Below are positions 34,501 to 43,747 of a DNA stretch of 64,000 bases, piece after piece (positions within the stretch are counted from its first letter, which is position 1; every line of letters starts with the position of its first letter). This DNA comes from Spirometra erinaceieuropaei (Eukaryota; Platyhelminthes; Cestoda; Diphyllobothriidea; Diphyllobothriidae): the NCBI GenBank assembly GCA_902702965.1, contig CACRXP010000032.1, forward strand, positions 467,525-531,524. The letters are read 5' to 3'. Below the pieces are notes generated by a model, which saw nothing but the letters and a program-made list of their open reading frames with translations, ran no database searches and was not told the origin of the DNA. A program made the translations under genes and the position numbers.

Positions 34501-36338
34501 TAACAGGGACCGGGTACAAATTTCATTTCCACCGGGAGCAGGAGATTCGAGTAGAGATCGCTCCCGTTCGCATAAGTTTCCTGGCCACCAACAATTCTGA
34601 TGTAGGAGCGTGCAATCTGTTCCTGCACATCAATGAAACCACTTGTGAAGTACTTCATCGAGTCCCTGACCCGATTTCGTGGCGAGGGGGTCCAATATTT
34701 GTCGAGGACCTTGAACTTGCGGGTCGAGTCCACAACAGAGGAAGGCAGGCGAAAACGAGTAATTAGGAGGGTGGAATTGAAGTCGGTCAGATTAGCAGAA
34801 GTGGCTGGTGCCTCATCAAAAAACAACATCATCACGGGCCGGCCCGCAGCACTAAGGTTCTGCGCCGTCTCTTCCATCAAAGTGGAATTAGAGTAGCCAA
34901 CAAAACGATCATAATTGATGCAGCTGGAGAGGATGTTGTCCACCGCGGCGCTAAGGGCTGCGATTGGTTCAATCAAGTCAGACCAATGGAGATAGGACGT
35001 GGTGTTTGCGTCCGGTTCAGTCGGTGGTCGTTTGTCCTCTTGCAGAAAGTATTTTAGACGGCGGCAACTCTCGGTTACGTTTGCCGGCTGGTTGGGTAAG
35101 AGTAAACAGACGGCAGCCAGTCTACGCAGTTGCCTGACCAGGGTGCTATTCACAAATATCTTTGGCAGAACTTCAGCCTCCATGTTCACCCATACACCGG
35201 AGGCGACCTTGAGGCGTTTGAACATCCTCGTCGTCTGATTGGCTCCGCTGACGATTCGCTGGGTAAGCGGTGTGACAGGATGGTACAAAATGCGGCCCTG
35301 CATCAGAGTTTGCAGTCGCAGAGTCCATGGGCGCATCGGTTCGACAGCAAAGATGGCCTTGAGGGTGGGACAGGCTGTAGCATTTGTGGGGATGTCGCCA
35401 AGATACTGACTAAGAGTAGAGGTGCTAGCCTTTGAGCTGCCCACTGGGAGTTTCGTGCTCTGTGAGGCCAAGAAATCCGCCAGGTTGAGGAAGTCGTTCT
35501 GCCCTGGACGACTGCCACAGACGGGGATAGAGACGCGTTTCACGGCCTCCAGCAGCGCAGACATGTTGCGTGTCTGGGCGGACGAGCGCGCGTTTGCTAA
35601 GACATTGAATGCGTCGATGAGGTCATCAGTAAAGGCAAAAGGATTGTCATCAGCGGTTGAAAGGCGGCCACCTAGGCCACTGCGCAGGAACCGTCTCAAA
35701 CTGACCGGCAAGAGGCAGTAGGCTCTGGCCAGCGTTGTCAACTGCCGCTGCGATGTGATGGCAGACAACAGACTAAAGGTCTTCTCATCGCAACCAAGAG
35801 CGTCAATGAAGTCCAGGGTGGTTGCTAGGGCTGACTCGTTACCTCCGGTTCTAGCTTGCTCAAGGCTTTTGACCAAAGTTTCCACAGACATTGACTGAGC
35901 GGTCAGGGGTAAATCTGCAAAGTTGCTCGAATCTGATTGGCTGAGATTGGCGAGATCGAGCAGCCAATGGGGCAGGCCAAAAAGGTCGCCAGGTGGTGGG
36001 TCATCATTGTAGGCTGTACAGGTGAGATTTGAGCTACAGATGAGGGAACGTAGGTATGTGAGAAAGCCCATGCTGGACAGGGGTTGGGGGGTGATGTGGC
36101 AGGGCGGATGGACGGTGGGTTCTTCAGCATGCCGCATTCCAATGAGAACAAATAGAAGGAGGAGGGGTAGGAGGAGCTCGGAGATGAGGAAAAAAGGCTG
36201 ACGACTTCGAAGGAGAAAACTCTTCCAGAGCTGGAGACGGTAATGTTGGCAGAAGTTGATCTTCCGGAGGCCTGGTGGTTCATTCAGCCCGGCAGACACA
36301 TTGTCCTGTTTTTCTTGATTGTTTATCGTTGTCCCCAT
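18485..36338 (-). CDS. ABCA1-type ABC transporter, two coding exons, 2313 aa predicted
   Basis: This is a full ABC subfamily A transporter (TMD1-NBD1-TMD2-NBD2), a membrane ATPase family that moves or flips lipids and sterols. Joining 36338-30507 to 19594-18485 gives an uninterrupted 2313-residue frame, close to the usual 2200-2300. The donor (CAG then GTGAGT, intron from 30506) and acceptor (CAACAG, intron to 19595) are canonical and phase 0. The join places the RVYQ helix directly before the NBD2 strand, as in the family. The start ATG at 36338 has G at -3 and +4 and an in-frame TAA 15 bases upstream. A likely acceptor with a pyrimidine tract ends at 36358, suggesting a 5'UTR exon farther upstream. 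The VFVNF motif near the C-terminus groups it with the ABCA1/A4/A7 type. No clear polyadenylation signal was found downstream. The exact orthologue and substrate are unknown. Confidence 0.95.
20665..20898 (-). pseudogene. PLE endonuclease C-terminal relic
   Basis: The minus-strand translation RLRMHEHKLAMRRHDEIPQV, then AGHNYETA, matches the helix after the YIG motif in GIY-YIG PLE endonucleases. A decayed NSVYRCGATYRAL follows, where other copies read NSINRCVALPAAYQAL. The Cys/YIG part is missing. Confidence 0.6.
20962..21001 (+). ncRNA. Orphan hammerhead-like fold of PLE 3'-end type
   Basis: tct, CTGACGA (20965-20971), T, hairpin ggactc/gagttt, GAAA, stem III agct, C, aga. The flanks tct/aga can pair as stem I. 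taataaa follows at once, as after other PLE folds here. Confidence 0.5.
21905..21945 (-). ncRNA. Orphan hammerhead-like fold, decayed
   Basis: On the minus strand: tct, CTGATGA, T, a poorly paired helix II, C, GAAACGAC, agg, then gaataaa. Stem III acga has lost self-complementarity, so it is probably inactive. Confidence 0.4.
22950..23120. repeat. Dispersed repeat R5, copy 1
   Basis: Shares ccgtgtg, cagggacggygac, acttgygcagcat and aatcaagaagatcg-type blocks, in order, with 36770-36940. Confidence 0.5.
23390..23628 (+). repeat. Two-copy tandem with AC microsatellites
   Basis: 23390-23482 and 23530-23628 share ggtgacamgcggccc, a related middle and a ctacctat end, each followed by an (AC)n run. 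Confidence 0.55.
24340..24690 (+). repeat. AT-rich dispersed repeat R4, copy 1
   Basis: Shares atcgaaaatcaa, aagtcattctt, agccggcacc, taatctttccga and acatttcacgagtaagc-type blocks with 51560-51965, 59215-59485 (inverted) and 59500-60015. Confidence 0.65.
25391..25630 (-). pseudogene. PLE3 RT N-terminal segment (inverted)
   Basis: The minus-strand translation contains RDIVTLPAHKGRSTVVMHKT (the LPADKGR motif with D to H) followed by LLEDEGFYLV, collinear with PLE2 and PLE4 N-terminal RT. It stops where the GLPK motif should follow. Confidence 0.75.
25635..26998 (+). pseudogene. PLE3 RT/GIY-YIG endonuclease, one frameshift
   Basis: SFDVVSLFTSIP (motif A) is in one frame up to MGSP. One base is missing from a C run (25906-25910), shifting the frame just before the LIAEAF stretch. 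From 25919 a 359-codon frame is open, with RYVDNTFV (YxDD changed to YxDN), the QLPFLDV and GHKRSC motifs, NGYLRSFI, then an endonuclease with CKNCNSRYVGETRKR, HEHQL and HPAYQALR. The altered second catalytic Asp and the frameshift argue against activity. The endonuclease looks intact, with YVG in place of YIG. Confidence 0.85.
27247..27284 (+). ncRNA. Hammerhead-like fold in PLE3 3' UTR
   Basis: CTGATGA (27249-27255), ta, hairpin gaaac/gtttc, c, GAAACGTC with stem III acgt, then ag. Stem I is only two pairs (ct/ag), so this one is weak. Confidence 0.4.
27377..27527 (-). repeat. PLE2 left terminal repeat (inverted copy of the 3' end)
   Basis: Reverse complement matches about 29994-30148, including the ggaagcttgtatgcttttga hairpin region. 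Confidence 0.9.
27414..27453 (-). ncRNA. Hammerhead-like fold in PLE2 left repeat
   Basis: On minus: cct, CCGATTA (core damaged at two positions), hairpin ggaagc/gctttt, GAAACGTC, agg. Stem I cct/agg is intact. Confidence 0.4.
27495..29855 (+). pseudogene. PLE2 RT/GIY-YIG endonuclease pseudogene, four stops in one frame
   Basis: One reading frame is kept for 2.36 kb, broken only at 28167 (TGA), 28707 (TAA), 28962 (TGA) and 29253 (TAG). Motifs in order: SIVILPADKGRSTVVMDK, YGLPKVNKAG, RPVVSLRG, SFDVTSLFTSIP, KGKPMGSPLSGF, the IDD catalytic box whose Tyr codon is the TAA at 28707, QLPFLDVL, GHKSSC, then the endonuclease with YNPCEVNYIAETCKR, where the first Cys is Tyr and YIG is YIA. The stop at 28962 matches a CGA to TGA change; PLE1 has CAA there. 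Confidence 0.9.
29994..30148 (+). repeat. PLE2 right terminal repeat
   Basis: Pairs with 27377-27527 and also matches the PLE1 end at 4610-4755. Confidence 0.9.
30069..30108 (+). ncRNA. Hammerhead-like fold at PLE2 3' end
   Basis: cct, CCGACGA (30072-30078, U4 to C), T, hairpin ggaagc/gctttt, GAAA, stem III acgt, C, atg. Consensus with the left copy gives stem I cct/agg. Confidence 0.45.
30507..36338 (-). CDS. ABCA coding exon 1: TMD1, NBD1, TMD2 (1944 aa)
   Basis: Residues 49-67 form the first membrane segment, followed by a large extracellular loop (about 70-625) rich in Asn-x-Ser/Thr sites. A group of hydrophobic segments (about 628-860) completes TMD1. NBD1 has Walker A GHNGAGKT (about 948), Q-loop CPQHN, signature LSGGQKRR (about 1049), Walker B VFLDEPTAG (about 1069) and the H-loop His in TTHHMDEAD (about 1106). 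An Arg-rich then acidic linker (about 1245-1320) precedes TMD2: a membrane segment at about 1352-1372, a second large loop, and membrane segments from about 1690 to 1925. Open for 5832 bases with no stop or frameshift. Such a long single exon is unusual for this family, whose vertebrate members have dozens of introns. Confidence 0.95.
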
Positions 36339-36489
36339 AGCCTTTTCAGTTTAAAATCTAGAAATGGAAAATGCCGAATATAAGGCAGCTGTCAGCGAAA
36401 GTCAGCAAATCAGAGAATTCGATGCCGTGTTCGTCCGACCTAAAGAGGCAGTTGCGATTGGAAGCTGATTCTGATAAAAAAGGAGAGAG

Positions 36490-36620
36490 ATTGTGCAGTA
36501 TCTACTTCAAACTACCTTCACACATTCATGCTCCGCCAGACGCAAGGCTCCTACTTTGTCGGTCCATGAGGACTTGAGGACTCGAATTAACAAACACAAA
36601 CTGGACTTCCCCCGACGTGA
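36490..36620 (+). pseudogene. Possible PLE endonuclease relic
   Basis: RTRINKHKLDFPRRDP resembles the R-x-HEH-x-LAV-x-R-x-D segment of the other copies. The Cys/YIG part is not recognisable. Confidence 0.4.
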
Positions 36621-36744
36621 CCCCTTTGTTTTTCATGTCTGCACACTCCCTTGGCCGTCATCGCCATGCCTAACACCAAACAGGCCCCGAAATTCCTCGA
36701 GGCTTGATATTTCAGTGCGGATAACACCTAAGGCCATGTTGACC

Positions 36745-36960
36745 TAGACGCTCACCGACAGCTCGACCATTGTTACCGTTGACGTCCGCCGTGTGATTTA
36801 CAACGGGGTGAGAGCAGGGACGGTGACCTACGCGTGAGTTAAAGCGATAGTATACTTGTGCAGCATTTATCTCATTCCTTCCTCCTTTCCCTGCCTGGGG
36901 TCGGTGTCAAGGTAATCAAGAAGATCGAAAGCGGGAGTGAGGGCAGGTGGCTGGTGTGTC
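36745..36960. repeat. Dispersed repeat R5, copy 2
   Basis: Order of shared blocks as at 22950-23120. Confidence 0.5.
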
Positions 36961-37147
36961 GAAAACCCGCACCTAGGCGTACCATCACACCCCTGGTTCA
37001 AAACGTACACTGAGTCTCACCCATTTTTAATCAATTTTTTGGGATGAATGTTTTCCGACATGTGTATGCATACGTTGGAAGTGCGTTCAACGACCGAGTT
37101 ACGTGGCCTGCTTGTCCCATTGTGCTTTTGATCTTGATCTAGATCCA

Positions 37148-37190
37148 AGCCGGCGGTCGCACAGCAGTTAGTAGTATAGGCAGAATTGTC
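37148..37190 (-). repeat. SINE scrap
   Basis: Contains gtcgcacagcag and tataggcagaatt from the SINE tail. Confidence 0.5.
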
Positions 37191-37205
37191 TGGTAAAATC
37201 AGCCC

Positions 37206-37540
37206 TGGGTAAGATGTGGTTTGGTAGCCCCACCTGATGGACACGAGAGTGTTGGGGTTGGGGTTAAGGTAAGAGGTCAAGGGTTAGGGTTTAGAGTTAG
37301 GGGTTAGGAATGAGGGGTTAAAGTTAAGGGTCAGGGTTAGGGGTTAGCGCAACTATTTCCCAACCATAAAAAGTCCAACCGCGCATTCCCAATAACTTTT
37401 CTTTCGCATACAACTGCTTGAATTCGTCGCCTATGCCTTCTCCGGCCCCACCTGTATAAACCCCTATTACCACCGGTCCTGTATTACAGGTGACTGGGGT
37501 TTGTTTGCTTCAGATGGGGCTACCAAACCACATCCGACCC
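37206..37540 (-). mobile_element. Family M element, copy M1, with telomere-like core array
   Basis: Terminal inverted repeats of about 26 bp (left 37208-37236, right 37510-37540; both have gatgtggtttggtagcccca when read inward). Inside are a gggtta-type array (37253-37350) and the family core gcgcattcccaataac (37382-37397). About 335 bp with no ORF, so a non-autonomous inverted-repeat element. This is the best-preserved copy. Confidence 0.8.
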
Positions 37541-38284
37541 AGCCTAGTTGTAAAGGATGAATGCGCGAAATTTTCCAGACGATAGCCTAAATAGTTGGCT
37601 TAAACTAAGCCCATATAAGCCCTCTGGTGTTCATGGAATATGGCATGTGGGTGCGTATGGAACCGAGAAAGACCTTTTCCTTCAGTATAAAACTTGAGAC
37701 CATAAACTTGAGAGTGAGACAACATTTCATAAAATAGATTTGAGAAATGGAGTTTTTCACGCATTCTTTATATGACGTATTGCTTAGGGTATTCAAAACA
37801 CCATAACTTTAAGAAAAATGCGTGTATTATTTAGGAAACGACCTTTTTTCTAGCCACATCAACACAGATGACTGGAGAGATGCAAGTCTGTTTGAAAGTC
37901 AATTTGTAAATCTGTTCTACAAACTCACCTAGGTGAACTCCTCCAATTGGCAGTGTGTTGCAAACTATTGGTCAACGTTTAGTGGGTTCCCGCGCATGCT
38001 GTCTGTTATGTTAATGTTATCCAAACTTACTCCGAGGGATCTAGTCTGTGTTCGTTGGTTCCGAAAGTCCTTTATCTGCAGACAGAAGTATAAGAATTTT
38101 TTACAGGAAATTGATCCGTAACTGATACAAAATTTCGTTGTAAGCAACCAGTAAAAACTAATTCCGCTAGAAACAGTGATGATTGGCCTGTCAAGGGGAT
38201 CGAAACTGAACCGCCTGAGAGGGTGGCCAATCAAACCGAGCACCTAGAGGAAGGTTGTAGGAAGTGGGTGCCAAATAAACTAAA
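37541..38284. other. No recognisable gene
   Basis: AT-rich, with short frames only (for example 37933-38121). Confidence 0.5.
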
Positions 38285-38645
38285 TCCATACCCCTAGGTT
38301 AATCCTAGCCCTAAATCCCGACATTAAACTCTAACCCTAAACCTGAATCCTAACTCCGAACCCCAGACCTAAAAATCCTAATCCCAACACTAGTTCCAAA
38401 TAAAAACACGTGAACCTGAATCCTTACTCTAACTCTAGCCGTTAATCCTCATCCTAGCGCTAAATCATAGACCTAAACTTAACCCCTAAGTCCCAAGCCT
38501 AACTCCGAATCCTAACGCTAAATCCTAACCTCAACCCTTAATCTCAACCTTTATCCTAACTCTGACCTTAGCCCTAAACACTAACGTAAACTAAAAACGC
38601 TAGCCTTAACTATAAATACTAACCCTTACCCGAACCCTAATCCTC
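38285..38645 (+). repeat. Telomere-like degenerate array (CCCTAA type), longest clean stretch
   Basis: About 360 bp of aatcctaac, aaccctaa and cctaaac units. No intact run longer than two CCCTAA units. Confidence 0.85.
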
Positions 38646-39100
38646 CTGTTATGCGAGACCGCAAGCGTCATCTTGAATTATAACCGCAGCAGTTTGCGAA
38701 GCCCCGCAAAGTGAGAAAATTCTCTAGCAGTACAACACCTTCCGGAATCCATGAGAGTAAGAAAAGGAGAAAAATGTTGACCGAGCAGGACTGCGTTTCC
38801 GAGCCCCACTGATTTTTTTTAACGGAAAATTAATCCGTAAGTGACAACCTGCAGCCAGGTGGCGCAGCTCATAACGTCGCGAAGTACAAACGCCGTCACC
38901 ACGCCGGGGAACCATTGTGGACCAGGCGGCACAAGCCAGACCAAGCCACGGACGTAATCTTCCCCCTTCCCCCCACAAGGAAAAACCATATAAATGTTCA
39001 TACGTTGTTGCACTCTAGCAGTCTCTGATGATGAACTCCAGTTCGAGTTCGAAAGCTAAGGCCAATAAATCTACCGGCCCAGTGATCGTGCCTTCGTCTT
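38646..39100 (+). repeat. PLE-type 3' UTR without coding remnant
   Basis: Ends in a hammerhead-like fold at 39021-39062 and aataaa, as PLE 3' ends here do. No RT or endonuclease codons recognised upstream. Confidence 0.4.
39021..39062 (+). ncRNA. Orphan hammerhead-like fold, best-preserved core
   Basis: gtct, CTGATGA (39025-39031), T, a six-pair helix II gaactc/gagttc, GAAA, stem III agct, A, aggc. Stem I gtct/aggc pairs with one G-T. caataaa follows. Confidence 0.55.
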
Positions 39101-39307
39101 CTTTTAAAAAAGAACCTGGTTACTGTTTATGCCGTTACACTTCTGGAAACTGTAACCGCCATTTGTTGTTTAGGAATGCGGCTTCTTCAGCCGCCTGCTA
39201 GAGGGACAAAAGCATCTAACGCTGCCTCAAACACGAGGATGGGGAGTTTTGTGATGTGGCTGAGCTGTCCTAATTCCAACCGATGGAGAATCCGTAAGAC
39301 CCAACGG

Positions 39308-39532
39308 GACGATCGATGGGCTCCCCCTCTACCACTGTATATTTCCGATCGCAACCAACAAGACAACGAGCCCGTGACTCAGCGCTTAGAAGCGTTGGAC
39401 TTCTGACTAGCAGGTCGCAAGTTCGAGTTCCAGGTGTTCCACACTTCGGGATCGGGCATGACTGGCTGACGACGACTAAGAAGCCAGAAATGGCCATTCC
39501 AGTCTCCCTTGTCCTGGTTGGTAATAAAATTC
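39308..39532 (+). mobile_element. SINE copy S7
   Basis: Short tail end, tRNA-like head (39368-39440), ribozyme-like segment, ending at ggtaataaaattc. Confidence 0.85.
39460..39504 (+). ncRNA. Hammerhead-like fold in SINE S7 (perfect six-pair stem I)
   Basis: gactgg (39460-39465), CTGACGA (39466-39472), C, helix II, GAAA (39487-39490), self-complementary atggccat, T, ccagtc (39499-39504). gactgg and ccagtc are exact complements. The predicted cleavage bond is 39498/39499. Confidence 0.6.
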
Positions 39533-40009
39533 AGAAGTCTACGACGTTTGTTTGCAGTCGGCTCTGTCGCCATCGGCATTCAACCGGATGATTGCGATGG
39601 CACAGTGCTACCGGCAGCTATTAAATTGATCAATGCGCGCATCACTGGCGCGCTGAGGGTCAAACATTTCCCGTCACATTGCACTTTCGGCAAGAGTTCC
39701 CCCCCCCCCCCCCACGTACACCCTTTTATGTACTTTGCGAAGTGAACACTGCATTCTGCAGGAGTAAATTGACGAGTTCCTCTTGTGCGTGTGTATGAAA
39801 TTGGACACCTATGCCCTCTGGTGACGTCCTGTTCGGCAGTAAAGGTCCAAAATATATTTGTGTGTTTCAACGTATGCACTGCTGGTCTATGCGTGGATGC
39901 GAAACACACACACACACACAAAGCAGACCGAGGAACAAACTGCAGGCTCACATTCCGCTAAAGGGATATTTCATGCCCCCTCTGTCTGGGGCTGGGCTAC
40001 GCCTGCGGG
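39533..40009. other. No recognisable gene; (CA)n at 39904-39921
   Basis: A C13-C14 run near 39700 and a short (CA)n. The 123-codon minus frame 39580-39951 crosses both and is not supported. Confidence 0.5.
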
Positions 40010-40375
40010 GATGGTGGCGGCGGCGTTAGTGATGATGGTAGAGATGGTGGTGTTGGTGATGGCGAAGTGATGGTGGTTGTGGTGTAACTGGTTAGTGAGC
40101 TGACGGTGTGACAACGTTATTGTTCTCAGCGCTGGAAATGGTGGTGGTGGTGGTGGTNNNNNNNNNNNNNNNNNGGTGGTGGTGGTGTCGATGATGGTGA
40201 AGTGATGGTGTTGGCGGCGATAGCGGCAGTGATGGTGTTGGTGGTAGGAAGAATAGGAATCGTAATAATAATCTCAATCATGATGTTATTGTTATCAATG
40301 ATAATAGTGTTAATAACAATAGAAATAATAATGCCAATAATAATAGTACTTATAACAATAAGAGGAGGAAATGGA
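40010..40375 (+). repeat. Impure trinucleotide (GGT/GAT) and AT-rich microsatellite
   Basis: GGTGAT-type repeats, then AATAAT-type repeats, with an assembly gap inside. Confidence 0.9.
40158..40174. other. Assembly gap (17 N)
   Basis: Seventeen N within a (GGT)n run. The true length is unknown. Confidence 1.
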
Positions 40376-41314
40376 AAAATGTGTTTCCCAGAAAAAACGA
40401 AAGGATGATTCCCGCGAAGAAGTTGAGAAGAAGGACCACGTGCATTAGTGGATTGCTTATCCCCTGTCATGAGTCTGACAGTCTTAATCATAACCTTGCA
40501 ATGGGTCGCCTTGGTGATTATCCTGTTGCCATGTGTGCTGCTCGCCAAAAGTCCCAAAAGTCCCCAGTCGCTCATAAAACTGTTCTGGCAGCGATGAGTG
40601 GGATTTTACACCTCCAATTTATCGAAATAAATCGGTATAGTGGCCACAGTATGCCACTCTCTAACTAAAGCAAACTCACGCATACGGTAACTCCTGCGAT
40701 TGACTTCGCTCATCAAGTCGTGACAGCTAAACCTAAAAGATAAAGACCTTGAGTGGTTTGCCGGAACTTGAAAGGTGCACACACACTTCACTTGAAAGGC
40801 TTCCGGCCTCCACACAGAACTGAGCCTTCGTTTGCGTGGTACGTGATCATGTGCCCCAATGTCAGCCGCGCCGCACAGATCTCATATCCATTTTGCTGAC
40901 CCAAACTCCAGGTCAACCGGGTTCCCAAACGGGCTCTTGGAAATCCTAGAGGCGGGAGCTGCCATCGGGGCCAGGTCTACAAGACATTATTCTAAACAGA
41001 CCCCCCCCCCCACCCCAATAAAAAAGAACCGGGTTAGCCTTTCGGGTAGCAACATGTCAGTCCTTGAAAATTTGAATGCGTAGTTCCAAACGCTGAGCTG
41101 ACATAATGGAGACGGATTTCAATTGCTATCGCTATCGCTTACGAAATTCTCGAGAACAAGAAACGATGATAAAGGATTAAAGCAAGGCGGTGCAGAGGAA
41201 CGCATGAGCACTGGTTCAAATCCCGGGCAATCAAAACATTCCTGAAAAAAACTACCTAAAGTTGACTGCACATTCCTTATTTACTATAAGTTCTGTCACG
41301 CTTAGTTGTTCTGT
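40376..41314. other. No recognisable gene
   Basis: Short frames only. A C10 run near 41001. A ggttcaaatcccggg B-box-like string at 41213-41227 lacks a tRNA fold. Confidence 0.5.
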
Positions 41315-41568
41315 CGGCGAGAGCCCGCCCTACCATCGCATATTCCCGATCGAAACGGACAGGACAACGGACTCGTGACTTAGTGCTTATAGGCGTTGGA
41401 ATTCTAACTAACACATCGAGAGCTCGAGCCTCGGGTGTCCCCCAGTTCGGAGTTGGGTATGTTCTGGCTGACGACGACTAATAAGCCAGAAATAGCCATA
41501 CCAGACTCCCTTGTCTTTGTCGGTAATGTCATTCTGCATATATACATATATATATATATATATATAGA
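41315..41568 (+). mobile_element. SINE copy S8 with (TA)n end
   Basis: Diverged head (41376-41440), ribozyme-like segment with CTGACGA and GAAA, ending at a (TA)n run (41541-41568). Confidence 0.8.
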
Positions 41569-43463
41569 GTATGTGACCTATCTCATGAGATCTGAAAACA
41601 GAAACTAATGAGAGAATTTCTGGACACCCTAAACGTTAAACATTTTGTTCGTTCATCCACTTCCTTTAATGAAATTTCCTTTTCTTGTGCAGAAATTGTG
41701 TTTACGTAATTATATTAAGCAAAATATCAATATATTTTAGCGAAAATAGACGTTGGAATATATTCGTGCAATTTTGCTATGCTAATACATGTCCTAGACT
41801 CCAGTTACGCATCTGAGCGACTTATTCGTTAAAAGGATAGTAATTTATCCGCGAGAGTTTTAATAAACAAATTTAGCCGAACTTGAAATTTTATTTTAAG
41901 TTCGATGTTTACTATGTTGATCAACCTGCTAGCACAACGGTTATTTTAAGAAAACAAGAGGTTTCATCAATTTCTAAATGTCAATTTAGCAGATCTGTGC
42001 GATTTGATGCCCTAAAGTGCAGTATTAACGCAGATAGGGATTCCTTCGTTTTAGTGGGCTGAAATGTTTTTGCCGTTTGGAAAATTCTACCTGACGTCAC
42101 ACAGATGACCACCAAGGAATGGTCATTTCCAGTTTTGAACATATAAAACACTATAGTTCGCGTAGTTTGGCTTCTGTGCATATCTCATTCAGAAATGGAA
42201 CGAGCAAAACATTACTAGTTTCGGCAAAATATAAGTACTTATATGGGCGCTCGGCCATGCATTCATAATCAAAGAAAGGAGTGTAAAAGCGAGCAAAATT
42301 TGTGGAAATCGCTGCAATGTATAGAGAAAGGCATGTTTTTACGCTTACGGTAGAAAAATATTAGTATTGTTTAGGAACATGAGAGAAACGGTTAAAAGTG
42401 CCAAATTTTTACTTGGCCTCACCGCACAAAAATGCAAATTACACAGAGATCCACCAAAGGACTGCAGTAAAAACACTTCTTATACAGGTAACTTATAAAG
42501 GAAAGTTTTCTTATGGATCGAAGGCATATTTGTTGCTGACTTTCGTCGTGGTCAGCCACTCTTTTCGAGAATGAAAATTTATGTTTGAATGAGTCTTCAG
42601 ATGTGACCCAAACGACCATCTTCGTGAAAAGAAGCACCCGAACACTCATTAATTCGGTAAATATCTTCAAGAATCATCTTATTTTAAAGTTCTTGACATA
42701 CAGGTAATTCAGAATCCGTCTTTATGGACGACCGGGTGAAAACACTGAAAATCATGAAGTATTCAACAACATTTCGAGGCCGATTTGAAACTCAACATAA
42801 TCCAAAACGAACGAAAAGTGTAAATTAATTTAACGGAACAAAAGTTCTCTCTATAAACACCAAATGGTATGTCGACGATCACGCCCGTTAGTTCTATTTA
42901 AATTTATCAGGCACTGACCAGCCTCATGGCATGTAACCTTTTGAAAACTTTTGATCCTACGACGTCCCCATCGGTGAAATAAAGCAAAATCCAGCTTCTC
43001 TTGTTGAACCCCATCTCATTTACTTTAACAAAATGAAAAAAAACAGGGGGACTCACTGGAAATCTGTTGACGAACCGTCATATACGAAATCACACTACTT
43101 ATTAAACGATATTTAAATGTAAACTTCTGTCAAACACTGTTATTAGACGTTATTTTATGTCCACTTTCACATTTACCACGTTTTTGCTATGAGAATACAT
43201 TCTATACATCTAAAAACGAACATAATTAGAGCCATTTCTGACCTTTTCGGGATATTGTGCTTTTCAAAATAAATCGGCATTTATAAATAACGCAAAGCTG
43301 CCATTAACAATTCTTTTATGTTTTTAATTCTTTTAAACTTGTAGTTAATTAACATAGAAATCGGAGTCATGAAATGGAGTCGGTTTGCAAGCGACTGGCA
43401 ATCACTCGTAAATTAAGACACATTTCATGACTGAGGTCACTAACTGTATATGTATATATAAAT
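41569..43463. other. AT-rich, no recognisable gene
   Basis: No frame over 84 codons, no domain, and no repeat I could match within the window. Confidence 0.5.
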
Positions 43464-43747
43464 AATGGTAGGGGGCGCTTACCGGTCGTTCTTACGGAAC
43501 TCACTCGTTTCGATGTGCCTTAAAGACTCTCGAGGCCAACCAGTAGTCGCATAGCAGCGCATGATATAGGCAGATTGGTATTACCGACAAAGACAGGGAA
43601 GACTGGAATGCCATTTCTGGTTTATTAGCCGTCGTCAGCCAGGCTTACCCAACACCGAAGTGTGGAACGCCCGAGGCTCGAACCCGCGACCTGATAGTTA
43701 GAAGTCCACGACTCCAACAACTGGACCACGAGCCCGTTGCCCTGTCG
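43464..43747 (-). mobile_element. SINE copy S9
   Basis: Full minus-strand order from tail to tRNA-like head. Adjoins the tail of S10 head to head. Confidence 0.85.

Noticed and set aside
38285..38645. Telomere-like array as a true chromosome end or fusion point
   Set aside because: Units are highly degenerate and similar arrays lie in both orientations across the window.
37208..38645. CRISPR-like or satellite array
   Set aside because: The repeat units are short degenerate telomere-like units without spacers, and this is a eukaryotic genome.
40126..40575. 149-codon minus frame across the N gap
   Set aside because: Translation includes gap residues and microsatellite; not a gene.
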